The notes under the pieces were generated by a model. It had not been told where the DNA came from. It was given only the letters and a program-made list of their open reading frames with translations, and ran no database searches. Positions 8,527 to 17,557 of a stretch of DNA of 64,000 nucleotides are shown here, one piece after another. This DNA is from Veillonella sp. R32 (GTDB taxonomy: Bacteria > Bacillota > Negativicutes > Veillonellales > Veillonellaceae). How positions within the stretch are numbered: position 1 is the first letter of the stretch; every line of letters begins with the position of its first letter. Where the stretch lies: positions 1-64,000 of the forward strand of contig NZ_NMZQ01000047.1 of assembly GCF_010093125.1 (NCBI RefSeq), in the 5' to 3' direction. Position numbers and translations under genes: made by a program.

Positions 8527-10569
8527 GTGAAGGACGCTATTAAAAAGAAGAGAAAACATTCGTTAATACTCATAGCCATCATTGTTATAGGCTTATTGGC
8601 TGGTTTATTTTTAGTGCAACAGCGCAATCAAATTGAATCAGCTCAGCATCAAGTAGAAAATATCGTCGATTATGACGCAGCTTTACGGGCCGCTTCGTTT
8701 GAAAAACGTAGCACCGCAGATGCGCTACAAGCTTTGAAAGATGCTGGCGTAACAGCTATGGCTATTTATGACCGCACCATAGACAAAGCCCGTGATGCTG
8801 GCGAAATCATTGTGTATCAAGGGGTAGAGGCGAATGCTCTACAATTTTATGGTACACAACCATTACCTGGGTATACTTATTTGGTAGCGGCTCATGGTAA
8901 AGAAGGATATTTCAAAGAAATTCAAGATGATTTGGTACAACGGTTAGGTAAAGATAAGGTAACAATTTTATATTCTAATCGTGGCCCTGTTATCGCCTTA
9001 GCTCAGCCCTATGAAGCGCTTATGGATATGAAATTAAGCATTTCTCGTTTACAAGCTGAAGAAGTAAACCGTTTAGGTTTTAACGTTATTGTTCGCCCTA
9101 CTAATTTTAAACAAGTAACGCGAGATAATGTAGACCATGTGTTTAGTCGTATTGATGGTATTCCTAATATTACAGGTATGGTGTTTGTAGGTAAAGAAGC
9201 GTTAGGGTATCCTGATTTTATGGGGGTTACTAATGAATACTTACATAATTTACGCATTCCTGTTGTAGGGATTGAAGCTGTTAATCAGTTGCAATATGAA
9301 AATCAAGTAGGTTTCAATAATGATTTGGCGGTAGCAGATAATTATAGTGTAGGTCGTTTATATACAATTTCTAAAGATGAACTTAAAAAATTAAGTCCTG
9401 AAGAAGTATCTCAGCGATTCTATATTAGTGATATTGAACGTAATATTCGCTATAATTTATTGCCAATTTACGAAGAAGGCAGTGATAATAAGACCGCCTT
9501 GGCTACTAGCATTACGTATATGAATTCGTTAAAAGAAAAATTAACGGATCGAGGCTTTACGTTTGGTCGTGCTTCTATCTATCCAGCTTATACGCCTAGC
9601 CCTATTGCAGTAGTATTGACTATGGCTGGGTCCGTAGCGCTTTTCACCTTTATGTTGAATTTGTTCTATCCTATGGGCAAACATCGCCAATTGGTAGTTA
9701 ATTTTACCTTATTGCTTATTACAGTTGTTTTATATGCCGTAACGGGTGGTACGTTAATTACTCAAATTTGGGCGTTAAGTGCGGCGATTGCTGCACCGGT
9801 AGTAGCCATTATTCTAATTATGGATTGCTGGGTACGCCGTGCAGAGGGACCTGTAGTAGGGCCTTGGCGAGCTACGTTAGAAGCTGCTTTATATTTAGTA
9901 GGGGCAGCGCTTATAGCAACAGTGGGTGGTATTTTAATTGCTGCCATGTTAGGAAATACCCGCTTCTTTATGGAGTTTGCTTTATTCCGCGGCGTAAAAT
10001 TAGTTTTTGTGGCACCTATTATTTTAACAGCCATTGCTTATTTGCAGCGATTCCCATTATGGCAAGGCCGCACGGTGGATTCCTGGCCAGAATGTCGTAG
10101 TTTCTTACGTTCCTTCTTAACTTTAGATGTAAAACTATATATGATTTTAGTGTTTGCTTTCTTAGGTATTGTTGGTTGGATATTTGTAGGGCGCAGTGGC
10201 CATACAGCAGGTGTGCCTGTACCAAGTTTTGAAATTGCGTTGCGTCGCTTCTTAGAAAATACTTTGTATGCACGGCCAAGAGAAAAAGAATTCCTCATCG
10301 GTCACCCCGCCCTAATGTTGGCATCCTTTGCAGTATTGCGTCGTTGGCCTATGATGTTCCATTTCCTTTGCACCCTCGCTGGGGTTATTGGGATTGGCTC
10401 TTTAGTAGAAACGTTCTGTCATTTGCGTACACCAGTTCTTATGTCGATTGCTCGTGGCTATGATGGTTTATGGATTGGTATTTTGGCTGGCGTAGTGGCT
10501 ATTTTAGTATTCCGTTTCTTGGCATATATTATTGCTTGGTCCCGTCGTGGGGAGGTGTCTAATGACTAG
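8527..10569 (+). CDS. DUF5693 family multi-pass membrane protein
   Basis: A 680-residue protein with GTG start and AGAAAGG upstream. It has an N-terminal membrane segment (about 13-30), a soluble extracytoplasmic domain (about 31-360) and about eight hydrophobic helices in the C-terminal half. It overlaps csaB by eight bases. The DUF5693 assignment comes from sequence character and from its usual position next to csaB. A role in making or exporting the polymer that CsaB modifies is inference; the catalytic function is unknown. Confidence 0.72.
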   Translation: MKDAIKKKRKHSLILIAIIVIGLLAGLFLVQQRNQIESAQHQVENIVDYDAALRAASFEKRSTADALQALKDAGVTAMAIYDRTIDKARDAGEIIVYQGVEANALQFYGTQPLPGYTYLVAAHGKEGYFKEIQDDLVQRLGKDKVTILYSNRGPVIALAQPYEALMDMKLSISRLQAEEVNRLGFNVIVRPTNFKQVTRDNVDHVFSRIDGIPNITGMVFVGKEALGYPDFMGVTNEYLHNLRIPVVGIEAVNQLQYENQVGFNNDLAVADNYSVGRLYTISKDELKKLSPEEVSQRFYISDIERNIRYNLLPIYEEGSDNKTALATSITYMNSLKEKLTDRGFTFGRASIYPAYTPSPIAVVLTMAGSVALFTFMLNLFYPMGKHRQLVVNFTLLLITVVLYAVTGGTLITQIWALSAAIAAPVVAIILIMDCWVRRAEGPVVGPWRATLEAALYLVGAALIATVGGILIAAMLGNTRFFMEFALFRGVKLVFVAPIILTAIAYLQRFPLWQGRTVDSWPECRSFLRSFLTLDVKLYMILVFAFLGIVGWIFVGRSGHTAGVPVPSFEIALRRFLENTLYARPREKEFLIGHPALMLASFAVLRRWPMMFHFLCTLAGVIGIGSLVETFCHLRTPVLMSIARGYDGLWIGILAGVVAILVFRFLAYIIAWSRRGEVSND

Positions 10570-11656
10570 ACTTGTCATTTCTGGCTATTATGGGTTTGGT
10601 AATGCTGGTGATGAAGCTATGTTAGCCGCCATTTTAGAAGCCATTTTAGAAGTGGTTCCCGATGCCGATATTACGGTCATTTCAGGCAATCCAAAGCAAA
10701 CGGCGGCCAATCATGGCGTGAAGGCTGTAGGGCGTTTTGATATGTTTGGTATTTTAAATGCTATTGGTCGTTGTGATTTACTGATTAGTGGTGGCGGTAG
10801 CTTGTTACAAGATGTAACCAGTAAACGTAGTTTATACTATTATTTGAGCATTATTACCCTAGCCACTACCTTTGGTAAACGAGTTATGCTATATGCACAA
10901 GGGATTGGTCCTTTGCGTCGTAAACGAGCCCGACAGATTGTGGGGCAAGTGTTAAATAAGGTTACTATGATTACGGTGCGTGATGAGCGTTCTAAAGCAG
11001 AATTACTGGATATGGGTGTTACTAATGTGCCGATTCAAGTGACTGCCGATGCGGTATTAGCCATGCATCCTGTAGATTTAACTATTGGTAAGCGTTTATT
11101 GAAACCATATCAGCTTTCAGGCGTGCGGTATCGTGTAGGCGTATCGGTGCGTAATTGGAAGCAAGCGATTGCTTATCGCAGTGAACTAGCGCAGGCGCTG
11201 GATCAATTGCACGATGAATTGGGCGCTCAAGTTGTGTTTATTCCTATGCAACATCCAGCGGATACGAAAGAAGCATTAGCTATTAAAGCGCTTATGAAAA
11301 GCGACCCAGTTGTATTAGAACGAATGTATAATACAACGGAATTGCTTTCTTTAGAAGGTTGTATGGATGTATTAATTGGGGTGCGTCTTCATGCGTTAGT
11401 ATTTGCATCCCTCATGGAAAAACCAGTAGTGGGCATTTCTTATGATCCTAAAATTACTAATTTCTTGCATATGATAGGTCAAGAACCGGTGGGGACTTTA
11501 GATGAAATTAGTGCTCGTACTATTTACGAAGCTACTGCTAATTTCTTAGAAAATACAGCCTTACAACAGCAAGTAGTACAGCGTATTATAAAGTTGAGAG
11601 AGGAATCTCTCAAAAATGCTCACATTGCCTTATCTCTCTTAGATTCTAAAAACTAG
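10562..11656 (+). CDS. csaB: Polysaccharide pyruvyl transferase CsaB
   Basis: The 364-residue protein adds a pyruvyl ketal to cell-wall polysaccharide in the known family. The N-terminus has SGYYGFGNAGDEAMLAAI and later LLISGGGSLLQDVTS and LIGVRLHALVFASLMEKPVV, characteristic of the PS_pyruv_trans fold. ATG at 10562 follows GGGGAGG and overlaps the preceding gene, so the two are probably coupled. In Gram-positive S-layer bacteria the product anchors SLH domains. In diderm Negativicutes the acceptor is unclear. Confidence 0.88.
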   Translation: MTRLVISGYYGFGNAGDEAMLAAILEAILEVVPDADITVISGNPKQTAANHGVKAVGRFDMFGILNAIGRCDLLISGGGSLLQDVTSKRSLYYYLSIITLATTFGKRVMLYAQGIGPLRRKRARQIVGQVLNKVTMITVRDERSKAELLDMGVTNVPIQVTADAVLAMHPVDLTIGKRLLKPYQLSGVRYRVGVSVRNWKQAIAYRSELAQALDQLHDELGAQVVFIPMQHPADTKEALAIKALMKSDPVVLERMYNTTELLSLEGCMDVLIGVRLHALVFASLMEKPVVGISYDPKITNFLHMIGQEPVGTLDEISARTIYEATANFLENTALQQQVVQRIIKLREESLKNAHIALSLLDSKN

Positions 11657-11764
11657 ATTTTACTAAGACAAAGGGGTACAATAAGAATTGATTCCTATCG
11701 TTATTTCGTATACGATTTTATACAATCTGTTTACTTATTTTCCAACTAGGAATGGAGGGTCTTT

Positions 11765-12598
11765 ATGACAACATTAACAGCTGAACAAACATCTTTAGTT
11801 CAGGAAAAAGCGACAGCGATTCGCGTAAGTATTTTAAAAGCTGTAACCGCCGCCAAATCGGGGCACCCAGGTGGTTCTTTATCCATTACAGATCTCATGT
11901 CGTTGTTGTACTTTGTAGAAATGAATGTAAATCCAAAGGACCCAAAAGATCCTAATCGTGACCGCTTTGTATTGTCTAAAGGTCATGCGGCACCTGCTTT
12001 ATATGCTACCTTAGCAGAAAAAGGATTCTTCTCTAAAGAAGAATTGCTTAATTTGCGTAAAATTGATTGCATTTTACAAGGTCATCCAGATATGAAACAT
12101 ACGCCAGGTGTTGATATGTCTACTGGCTCTTTAGGGCAAGGCATTAGCGCTGCTTGTGGTATGGCCTTAGCTGGTCGTATTGATCAGAAAGATTATCGCG
12201 TATATGCAGTGCTTGGTGATGGTGAATTAGAAGAAGGCCAAGTATGGGAAGCGGCTATGTTCGCTGGTCATTACAAATTAAATAATCTAACTGCGTTCGT
12301 TGATTTCAATGGCTTACAAATTGATGGTGATATTCGCAAAGTTATGTCACCATTACCAATTGGTCCCAAATTTGCAGCGTTTAATTGGAATGTAATTGAA
12401 GTAGATGGTCATAATTTAGACGAACTTCATCAAGCTATTGAAGCTGCTAAAGCTTGCACTGATAAGCCAACGGTTGTGGTAATGCATACTGTAAAAGGTA
12501 AAGGTGTAAAAGAGATGGAAGGCCAAGCTGGTTGGCATGGTAAAGCGCCATCCGCTGAAGAATGCGAAAAATTTGTAGCAGAAGTTTTGGAGGTGTAA
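11765..12598 (+). CDS. Transketolase, N-terminal subunit
   Basis: A 277-residue chain holding the thiamine diphosphate-binding half of transketolase: SGHPGGSLSITDLMSLLYF, SKGHAAPALYATL and the TPP motif GDGELEEGQVWEAAMFA. It is half the length of a full transketolase, and the other half follows after one base. Together they exchange two-carbon units between pentose-phosphate sugars. Start ATG at 11765 follows GGAGGG. A possible promoter (TAGATT 11654-11659, TACAAT 11677-11682) lies in the gap after csaB. Confidence 0.95.
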   Translation: MTTLTAEQTSLVQEKATAIRVSILKAVTAAKSGHPGGSLSITDLMSLLYFVEMNVNPKDPKDPNRDRFVLSKGHAAPALYATLAEKGFFSKEELLNLRKIDCILQGHPDMKHTPGVDMSTGSLGQGISAACGMALAGRIDQKDYRVYAVLGDGELEEGQVWEAAMFAGHYKLNNLTAFVDFNGLQIDGDIRKVMSPLPIGPKFAAFNWNVIEVDGHNLDELHQAIEAAKACTDKPTVVVMHTVKGKGVKEMEGQAGWHGKAPSAEECEKFVAEVLEV

Positions 12599-12599
12599 G

Positions 12600-13532
12600 A
12601 TGGGTAAAGCAACTCGTGAAGCATATGGTAATGCCTTAGTGGCTGTAGGGGCTACTCATGAAAATGTAGTCGTATTAGATGCAGATTTATCTAAATCTAC
12701 GAAGACGGATAACTTTAAAAAAGAATATCCCGATCGTTTCTTTAATGTAGGGATTGCCGAACAAAATTTGATTAGCGTAGGGGCTGGTTTAGCCGCTGCT
12801 GGCAAAATTCCTTTTGTATCGTCCTTCTCTATGTTTGCCACTGGTCGTGCGTTTGAACAAGTGCGCAATGCTGTGTGCTATCCTAAATTGAATGTAAAAA
12901 TTTGTGCCACTCATGCAGGTATCACGGTAGGTGAAGATGGGGCAACTCATCAAAGTTTAGAAGATATTGCTTGTATGCGTGCTATTCCTAATTTAACCGT
13001 TATTGTGCCTGCTGATGAAGCTGAAACTACGGCGGTTGTAAAATGGGCTGCTGATTATGAAGGGCCTGTATATGTTCGGTTAGGTCGTGCCGGTGTGGAT
13101 GATGTAACCCCAGAAGGCTATACTTTTACGCCAGGTAAAGCAGTAGAATTAGTAGCTGGTACTGATGTTACTATTATTGCCTGTGGCGCTTTAGTAGGTC
13201 CTGCCGTACAAGCAGCTAAACAATTAGCTGATACTGGTGTAAAAGCTCGTGTATTAAATATGGCCTCTATTAAACCAATTGATGCTGATGCCATTGTAAA
13301 AGCGGCTAAAGAAACAGGTGCTATTGTAACTGCTGAAGAACATAATGTTCTGGGTGGTTTGGGTGCTGCTGTAGCTGAAGTAGTTACTGAATTGGCACCG
13401 GTACCAGTGATTCGTGTAGGTACAAAAGATACCTTCGGTGAATCGGGTACTCCTAAAGAATTAATGGCAAAATATGGCCTAACAGCTGAACATATTGTAG
13501 CAGCAGCTAAAACGGCTATGGAACGAAAATAG
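12600..13532 (+). CDS. Transketolase, C-terminal subunit
   Basis: 310 residues containing the pyrimidine-binding domain (FNVGIAEQNLISVGAGLAAAG, with the catalytic Glu in AEQN) and the C-terminal transketolase domain. It is the partner of the preceding gene, one base downstream, and the active enzyme should be a hetero-oligomer. The length excludes DXP synthase, which would be fused and about 620 residues. Confidence 0.95.
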   Translation: MGKATREAYGNALVAVGATHENVVVLDADLSKSTKTDNFKKEYPDRFFNVGIAEQNLISVGAGLAAAGKIPFVSSFSMFATGRAFEQVRNAVCYPKLNVKICATHAGITVGEDGATHQSLEDIACMRAIPNLTVIVPADEAETTAVVKWAADYEGPVYVRLGRAGVDDVTPEGYTFTPGKAVELVAGTDVTIIACGALVGPAVQAAKQLADTGVKARVLNMASIKPIDADAIVKAAKETGAIVTAEEHNVLGGLGAAVAEVVTELAPVPVIRVGTKDTFGESGTPKELMAKYGLTAEHIVAAAKTAMERK

Positions 13533-13547
13533 TAAAGGAAGTTATCA

Positions 13548-14234
13548 ATGATTGAATTTAACCATGTCAACAAAGTGTACGACAATGGCTCATTAGCTTT
13601 GGATGACGTATCTATACATATTGAGAAGGGTGAGTTTGTACTCATTTGTGGTCCTAGTGGAGCTGGGAAATCCACGTTTATTAAACTATTATCACATGAA
13701 GTAGTACCTGATTCGGGAACCGTTATCGTAAATGACATGGAAGTTTCTCATTTGAAAAAACGGAAGATTCCGTATTTACGTCGGCGTTTAGGCATTGTAT
13801 TCCAAGATTTCCGTTTATTACCTAATAAAACGGTGGCGGAAAATATTGCCTTTGCTTTGGAAGTTATTGAAGAAAAGCCTAAAGTTATTAAAGAACGAGT
13901 GGCCTCTGTATTAGAAATGGTTGGACTTAGCCATAAGGCGAATGATTTGCCTCAGGATCTTAGTGGTGGTGAACAACAGCGAGTAGCCATTGCACGAGCT
14001 ATTGTAAATAAACCATTAGTTTTGATTGCCGATGAACCAACTGGTAACTTAGACCCTAATACAAGTAAGGGCATTGTAGAGCTTTTTAAAACGATTAATA
14101 ATTCAGGTACAACCATCGTTATGGTTACTCATGATATGGAAATGGTAAAGTATTTGAATAAGCGGGTTATTGCATTGGAAGATGGCCGCGTAACAAGTGA
14201 TAGAATGCGAGGTGCTGAATTCAATGAAGCTTAG
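13548..14234 (+). CDS. ftsE: Cell division ATP-binding protein FtsE
   Basis: A 228-residue ABC ATPase with Walker [11 protein letters not shown], signature [16 protein letters not shown], Walker [13 protein letters not shown] and switch MVTHD. FtsE with FtsX couples ATP use at the division site to activation of peptidoglycan hydrolases outside the membrane. It overlaps ftsX by 11 bases, and an EnvC-like hydrolase and a CtpA-like protease follow, which supports the division role. Confidence 0.95.
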   Translation: MIEFNHVNKVYDNGSLALDDVSIHIEKGEFVLICGPSGAGKSTFIKLLSHEVVPDSGTVIVNDMEVSHLKKRKIPYLRRRLGIVFQDFRLLPNKTVAENIAFALEVIEEKPKVIKERVASVLEMVGLSHKANDLPQDLSGGEQQRVAIARAIVNKPLVLIADEPTGNLDPNTSKGIVELFKTINNSGTTIVMVTHDMEMVKYLNKRVIALEDGRVTSDRMRGAEFNEA

Positions 14235-15111
14235 AACATTTAGATACTTTGTGAAAGAAGCGCTTAAGTCTATGACCCGTAATGGGCTTATGACCTTGGC
14301 GTCTATTTCGACGGTAGCGTTATCCCTTTTCATTTTAGGTGTCTTTACCTGTGGCGTAGTAAACTTAAATAACTTAGCCTCCAATTTGGAAAGTCAGGTA
14401 GAAATCAGCATTTATATGAAAGATGGTTTAACGACTAATCAAGTGATGGAAGTAGGCAAGAAATTAAAAGCCTTACCTAAGGTTAAAAACATTGAATTTG
14501 TCAATAAAGATGAAGCAATGAAGCGTTTTAAAGAACGTTTAGGGGATCAACAAGGATTAGTAGCGGCTTTAGATGGTAATAATCCACTACCGTCTTCCTA
14601 TATTATTACCTTTGAAGATCCAGAAGAAGTAAAAAATACGGCCAAATTAGTAGCCACTTTCCCAGAAGTAGAAAGTGCTCACTATGGTCAAGATGTAATT
14701 GAACAAATCTTTAAAATGACTCAAATTATCCGTATTGGTGGCATTGCTTTAATTGCTTTCTTAGCAGGGGCTACCTTGTTCATTATTTCTAACACGATTC
14801 GTTTGACAGTATTCGCTCGTCGTAAAGAAATCGGGATTATGAAATATGTAGGTGCTACTAACTGGTTTATTCGTTGGCCATTCCTCATTGAAGGTATGTT
14901 GTTAGGTTTCATTGGTGGAGCTATTGCTACGGCTTGTGTTTGGGAATTCTACCATTTCATTACTGTAGAAGTGGAAAACTCCTTAGCCTTTTTACCATTA
15001 GTACCAATGTTGCCATTCTTCTATGACCTAAGCGCTATTTTATTAGGCGTTGGTGTCTTAGTGGGGGCTATTGGCTCTACGATTTCGTTGAAACAATATA
15101 TGAAAGTATAG
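14224..15111 (+). CDS. ftsX: Cell division permease-like protein FtsX
   Basis: 295 residues with a TM helix near 20-45, an extracytoplasmic domain (about 50-160) and three C-terminal TM helices including FIISNTIRLTVFARRKEIGIMKYVGAT, split here by the typical FtsX loop. ATG at 14224 follows GAGGTG inside the end of ftsE, showing translational coupling. It should bind the EnvC-like coiled-coil protein encoded next and relay FtsE ATPase activity to it. Confidence 0.94.
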   Translation: MKLRTFRYFVKEALKSMTRNGLMTLASISTVALSLFILGVFTCGVVNLNNLASNLESQVEISIYMKDGLTTNQVMEVGKKLKALPKVKNIEFVNKDEAMKRFKERLGDQQGLVAALDGNNPLPSSYIITFEDPEEVKNTAKLVATFPEVESAHYGQDVIEQIFKMTQIIRIGGIALIAFLAGATLFIISNTIRLTVFARRKEIGIMKYVGATNWFIRWPFLIEGMLLGFIGGAIATACVWEFYHFITVEVENSLAFLPLVPMLPFFYDLSAILLGVGVLVGAIGSTISLKQYMKV

Positions 15112-15126
15112 AAAAGAAGGGTATGT

Positions 15127-16329
15127 ATGGCAAATAATAAATTATCCATGCGTGTAGCGGCCGTTCTTTTAAGTACTACTGTATTAGCCTCCATTCCGTT
15201 TGGCACTATGCGGGCGGAAGACGAAGATTTGACGAATCAGCTCAGTGGCATTCAACAGCAGATGGATGAAGCAAGCAATAAGAAAGCCAATGCTGAAATT
15301 ACCATCACAAATGTATCTGAACAATTGCATCAGATTCAAGTGGAATTGAATGAGGCAACAGCTAATCTAAAAAATTACGAGCAGCAACGTTTGGCTGTGG
15401 AAAAAGAAATTGTTAAAAATGAAAAGTTATTAGCCGAAGCGCAAGCGCGTTTAGCTAGTCGCGAAGGTGTATTTAATAAACGAGTGCGAGATATTTATAT
15501 TAACGGTCGTCTTAGCTACTTAGAAGTTATCATTGGTGCTAAGGACTTTAGTGATTTTGCTAATCGTTTAGAAATGTTAAAACGCATCATTGATGCTGAT
15601 ATTAAATTAATTAGCAGCATTAAGACAGAACGGGAAGAAATTTCCCAACGAAAAGCTGAATTAGAAGCTGATCGAGCTAAAGTAGTTGAATTAGAAAATA
15701 AAGCTCGTGAAGCACAAGCTGTTATTCAGAAGAAAAAAGATGAACAATCGGCCATTTTAGCTAAAGCTCAAAATGATAAAGCCGTAGCTGAACAGATGCA
15801 GGCTGATTTACAAGCTTCTTCTAATGCCATTAAAGCTATGCTACAACAGCGTGCGGCCGAACGAGCCGCCGCAGCCGCAGCCGCAGCGGCAGCAGCTCAA
15901 AGTGGTGGCGGTAGTAGCGGCGGTGGCTATACCTATGTACAAGGGTCTGGCGTATTAAGCTGGCCTGTATCAGGACCTATTACGTCTGACTTTGGTTGGC
16001 GTGAACATCCTATTTTTGGCCGCCAAATTCTTCACTCTGGTATCGATATTGGGGTGGATGAAGGTACACCAGTACATGCTGCTGATGGCGGTTATGTAGA
16101 ATACTCCGGTTGGATGGATGGTTATGGCTATGTTGTGGTTATTGACCATGGCAATGGGATGTCTACTTTATATGGCCATAATTCTGATTTGGCCGTTTCT
16201 GAAGGGGAATCGGTAAGCAAAGGTTCCGTTATCGCTTATGCTGGTAGTACAGGGAACTCTACAGGACCTCACGTACACTTTGAAGTGCGTATTAATGGTG
16301 ATCCAGTAGATCCGCAAGGGTATTTATAA
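15127..16329 (+). CDS. EnvC-like coiled-coil M23 peptidase
   Basis: 400 residues: signal peptide (about 1-30), long coiled coil (about 35-245), an alanine run followed by a Gly/Ser linker (about 246-270), then an M23 domain. Zinc-ligand motifs HSGIDIG and HVHFEV and the loop HGNGMSTLYGH are intact, so this may be an active endopeptidase, unlike E. coli EnvC, which is degenerate and only activates amidases. Its position directly after ftsEX indicates it is the FtsX partner. Confidence 0.9.
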   Translation: MANNKLSMRVAAVLLSTTVLASIPFGTMRAEDEDLTNQLSGIQQQMDEASNKKANAEITITNVSEQLHQIQVELNEATANLKNYEQQRLAVEKEIVKNEKLLAEAQARLASREGVFNKRVRDIYINGRLSYLEVIIGAKDFSDFANRLEMLKRIIDADIKLISSIKTEREEISQRKAELEADRAKVVELENKAREAQAVIQKKKDEQSAILAKAQNDKAVAEQMQADLQASSNAIKAMLQQRAAERAAAAAAAAAAAQSGGGSSGGGYTYVQGSGVLSWPVSGPITSDFGWREHPIFGRQILHSGIDIGVDEGTPVHAADGGYVEYSGWMDGYGYVVVIDHGNGMSTLYGHNSDLAVSEGESVSKGSVIAYAGSTGNSTGPHVHFEVRINGDPVDPQGYL

Positions 16330-16330
16330 G

Positions 16331-17497
16331 ATGAAAGATAATTTTATTAAGCGTTGGTTGCCAAGCTCTATTCGGTCTGGTATCCAATTTGCCATTAAAT
16401 TTACAGTAGCAGGTATTGTATTTTTATGGCTTGTATTTTGGTATATTTCTGGTTCTCCTGCAGGAGCGATTAAATTCTTTTTCACTTACTTTGTAGCGAG
16501 CCATTTTTATATGGATCCAGTGGCTAAGAATACACTCTTTGAAGGCACTTTAGCAGGTATGATTGACTCTTTAGGTGAGCCTCATAGTCAATTTTTAAAT
16601 GAAAAAGCCTTTAATGATATTTATATGCAAACCTCTGGTAGCTATAGTGGTGTAGGCATTGTATTGGGGCAAGATAAAGAAGGTCTCATGAAAGTAGCTA
16701 CGGCCATTGAGGGCCAACCAGCAGCTACCGCCGGTATTCGTTCTGGTGATGTCATTGTAGCTATTAATGGCATTAAGACGAGTACGTTATCCATGGAAGA
16801 AGCATCTAAGATGATCCGTGGTGAAGAAGGAACACAAGTTGTTTTAAGTGTCATGCGTGATAATGACGTTAAAGACTATACGATTACACGGCAACAAATA
16901 ACCTTACCAACAGTTAAGGGGAAAATGTTGGATGATCATATGGGCTATATTCGTATTAGTCAATTTGCGGAACCGACAGGTCCAGATTTTGCTAAAATTT
17001 ATAAAGAATTAAAAGATAAGGGCATGACTAAACTTGTCCTTGATTTGCGAGATAATCCAGGCGGTCTACTTACGACAGCTCAGGAAGTATCCAATTATAT
17101 TTTACCGGCTGGTCCTATTGTAACGATTCAAGATCGGTCAGGACAGGTGGAATCGTATGATTCGGAAGGTTTAGAACCAATGATTCCGTTAGTCGTATTA
17201 ATTAACCAAGGGTCAGCCAGTGCCTCTGAAATTATTGCTGGCGCTGTGCAGGACGAAAAAGTTGGTACTATTGTAGGTACTAATAGTTATGGTAAAGGAA
17301 CGGTACAGACTGTATTGAGTATGTTAGGCAATGAAGGTATCAAGATTACCATTGCTAAATATCATACACCGAATGACCGTGTCATTGATGGTACCGGTAT
17401 TAAACCGGATGTGGAAGTAACACTTCCTGAAGGTGTTTCTTCTGAAGCAGAAGATACACAACTTCAAAAAGCAATTGAGATTTTAAAGACAAAATAA
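16331..17497 (+). CDS. S41 carboxy-terminal processing protease (CtpA-like)
   Basis: 388 residues with an N-terminal membrane anchor (about 20-42), a PDZ domain (about 95-180) and the S41 core. The catalytic Ser lies in NQGSASASEIIAGA and the Lys in SYGKGTVQT. CTPs trim or degrade exported proteins, including cell-wall hydrolases. It starts one base after the M23 gene, so it may limit or activate that hydrolase. The substrate is inferred only from context. Confidence 0.92.
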   Translation: MKDNFIKRWLPSSIRSGIQFAIKFTVAGIVFLWLVFWYISGSPAGAIKFFFTYFVASHFYMDPVAKNTLFEGTLAGMIDSLGEPHSQFLNEKAFNDIYMQTSGSYSGVGIVLGQDKEGLMKVATAIEGQPAATAGIRSGDVIVAINGIKTSTLSMEEASKMIRGEEGTQVVLSVMRDNDVKDYTITRQQITLPTVKGKMLDDHMGYIRISQFAEPTGPDFAKIYKELKDKGMTKLVLDLRDNPGGLLTTAQEVSNYILPAGPIVTIQDRSGQVESYDSEGLEPMIPLVVLINQGSASASEIIAGAVQDEKVGTIVGTNSYGKGTVQTVLSMLGNEGIKITIAKYHTPNDRVIDGTGIKPDVEVTLPEGVSSEAEDTQLQKAIEILKTK

Positions 17498-17502
17498 TAG
17501 GT

Positions 17503-17528
17503 GGCGGTAGCTAACATCAGTTACCGCC
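17503..17528 (+). other. Hairpin between the CtpA gene and obg
   Basis: GGCGGTA (17503-17509) pairs with TACCGCC (17522-17528). No T tract follows, so it is not a convincing intrinsic terminator. It could slow readthrough or act as an RNA processing site. Confidence 0.4.
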
Positions 17529-17557
17529 CATATTAGTATTAGTAAAGGATGAAAACT

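Noticed and set aside
11765-13532. Transketolase broken by a frameshift
   Set aside because: Each half has its own start and ribosome-binding site, and split transketolases are a known form in Firmicutes.
11765-13532. DXP synthase instead of transketolase
   Set aside because: The two separate chains and their motifs match split transketolase; DXS is a single chain of about 620 residues.
13118-13738. 206-codon minus-strand ORF across the transketolase and ftsE
   Set aside because: Both plus-strand genes are well supported; the product is Thr/Ala/Ser-rich low-complexity sequence with no family resemblance.
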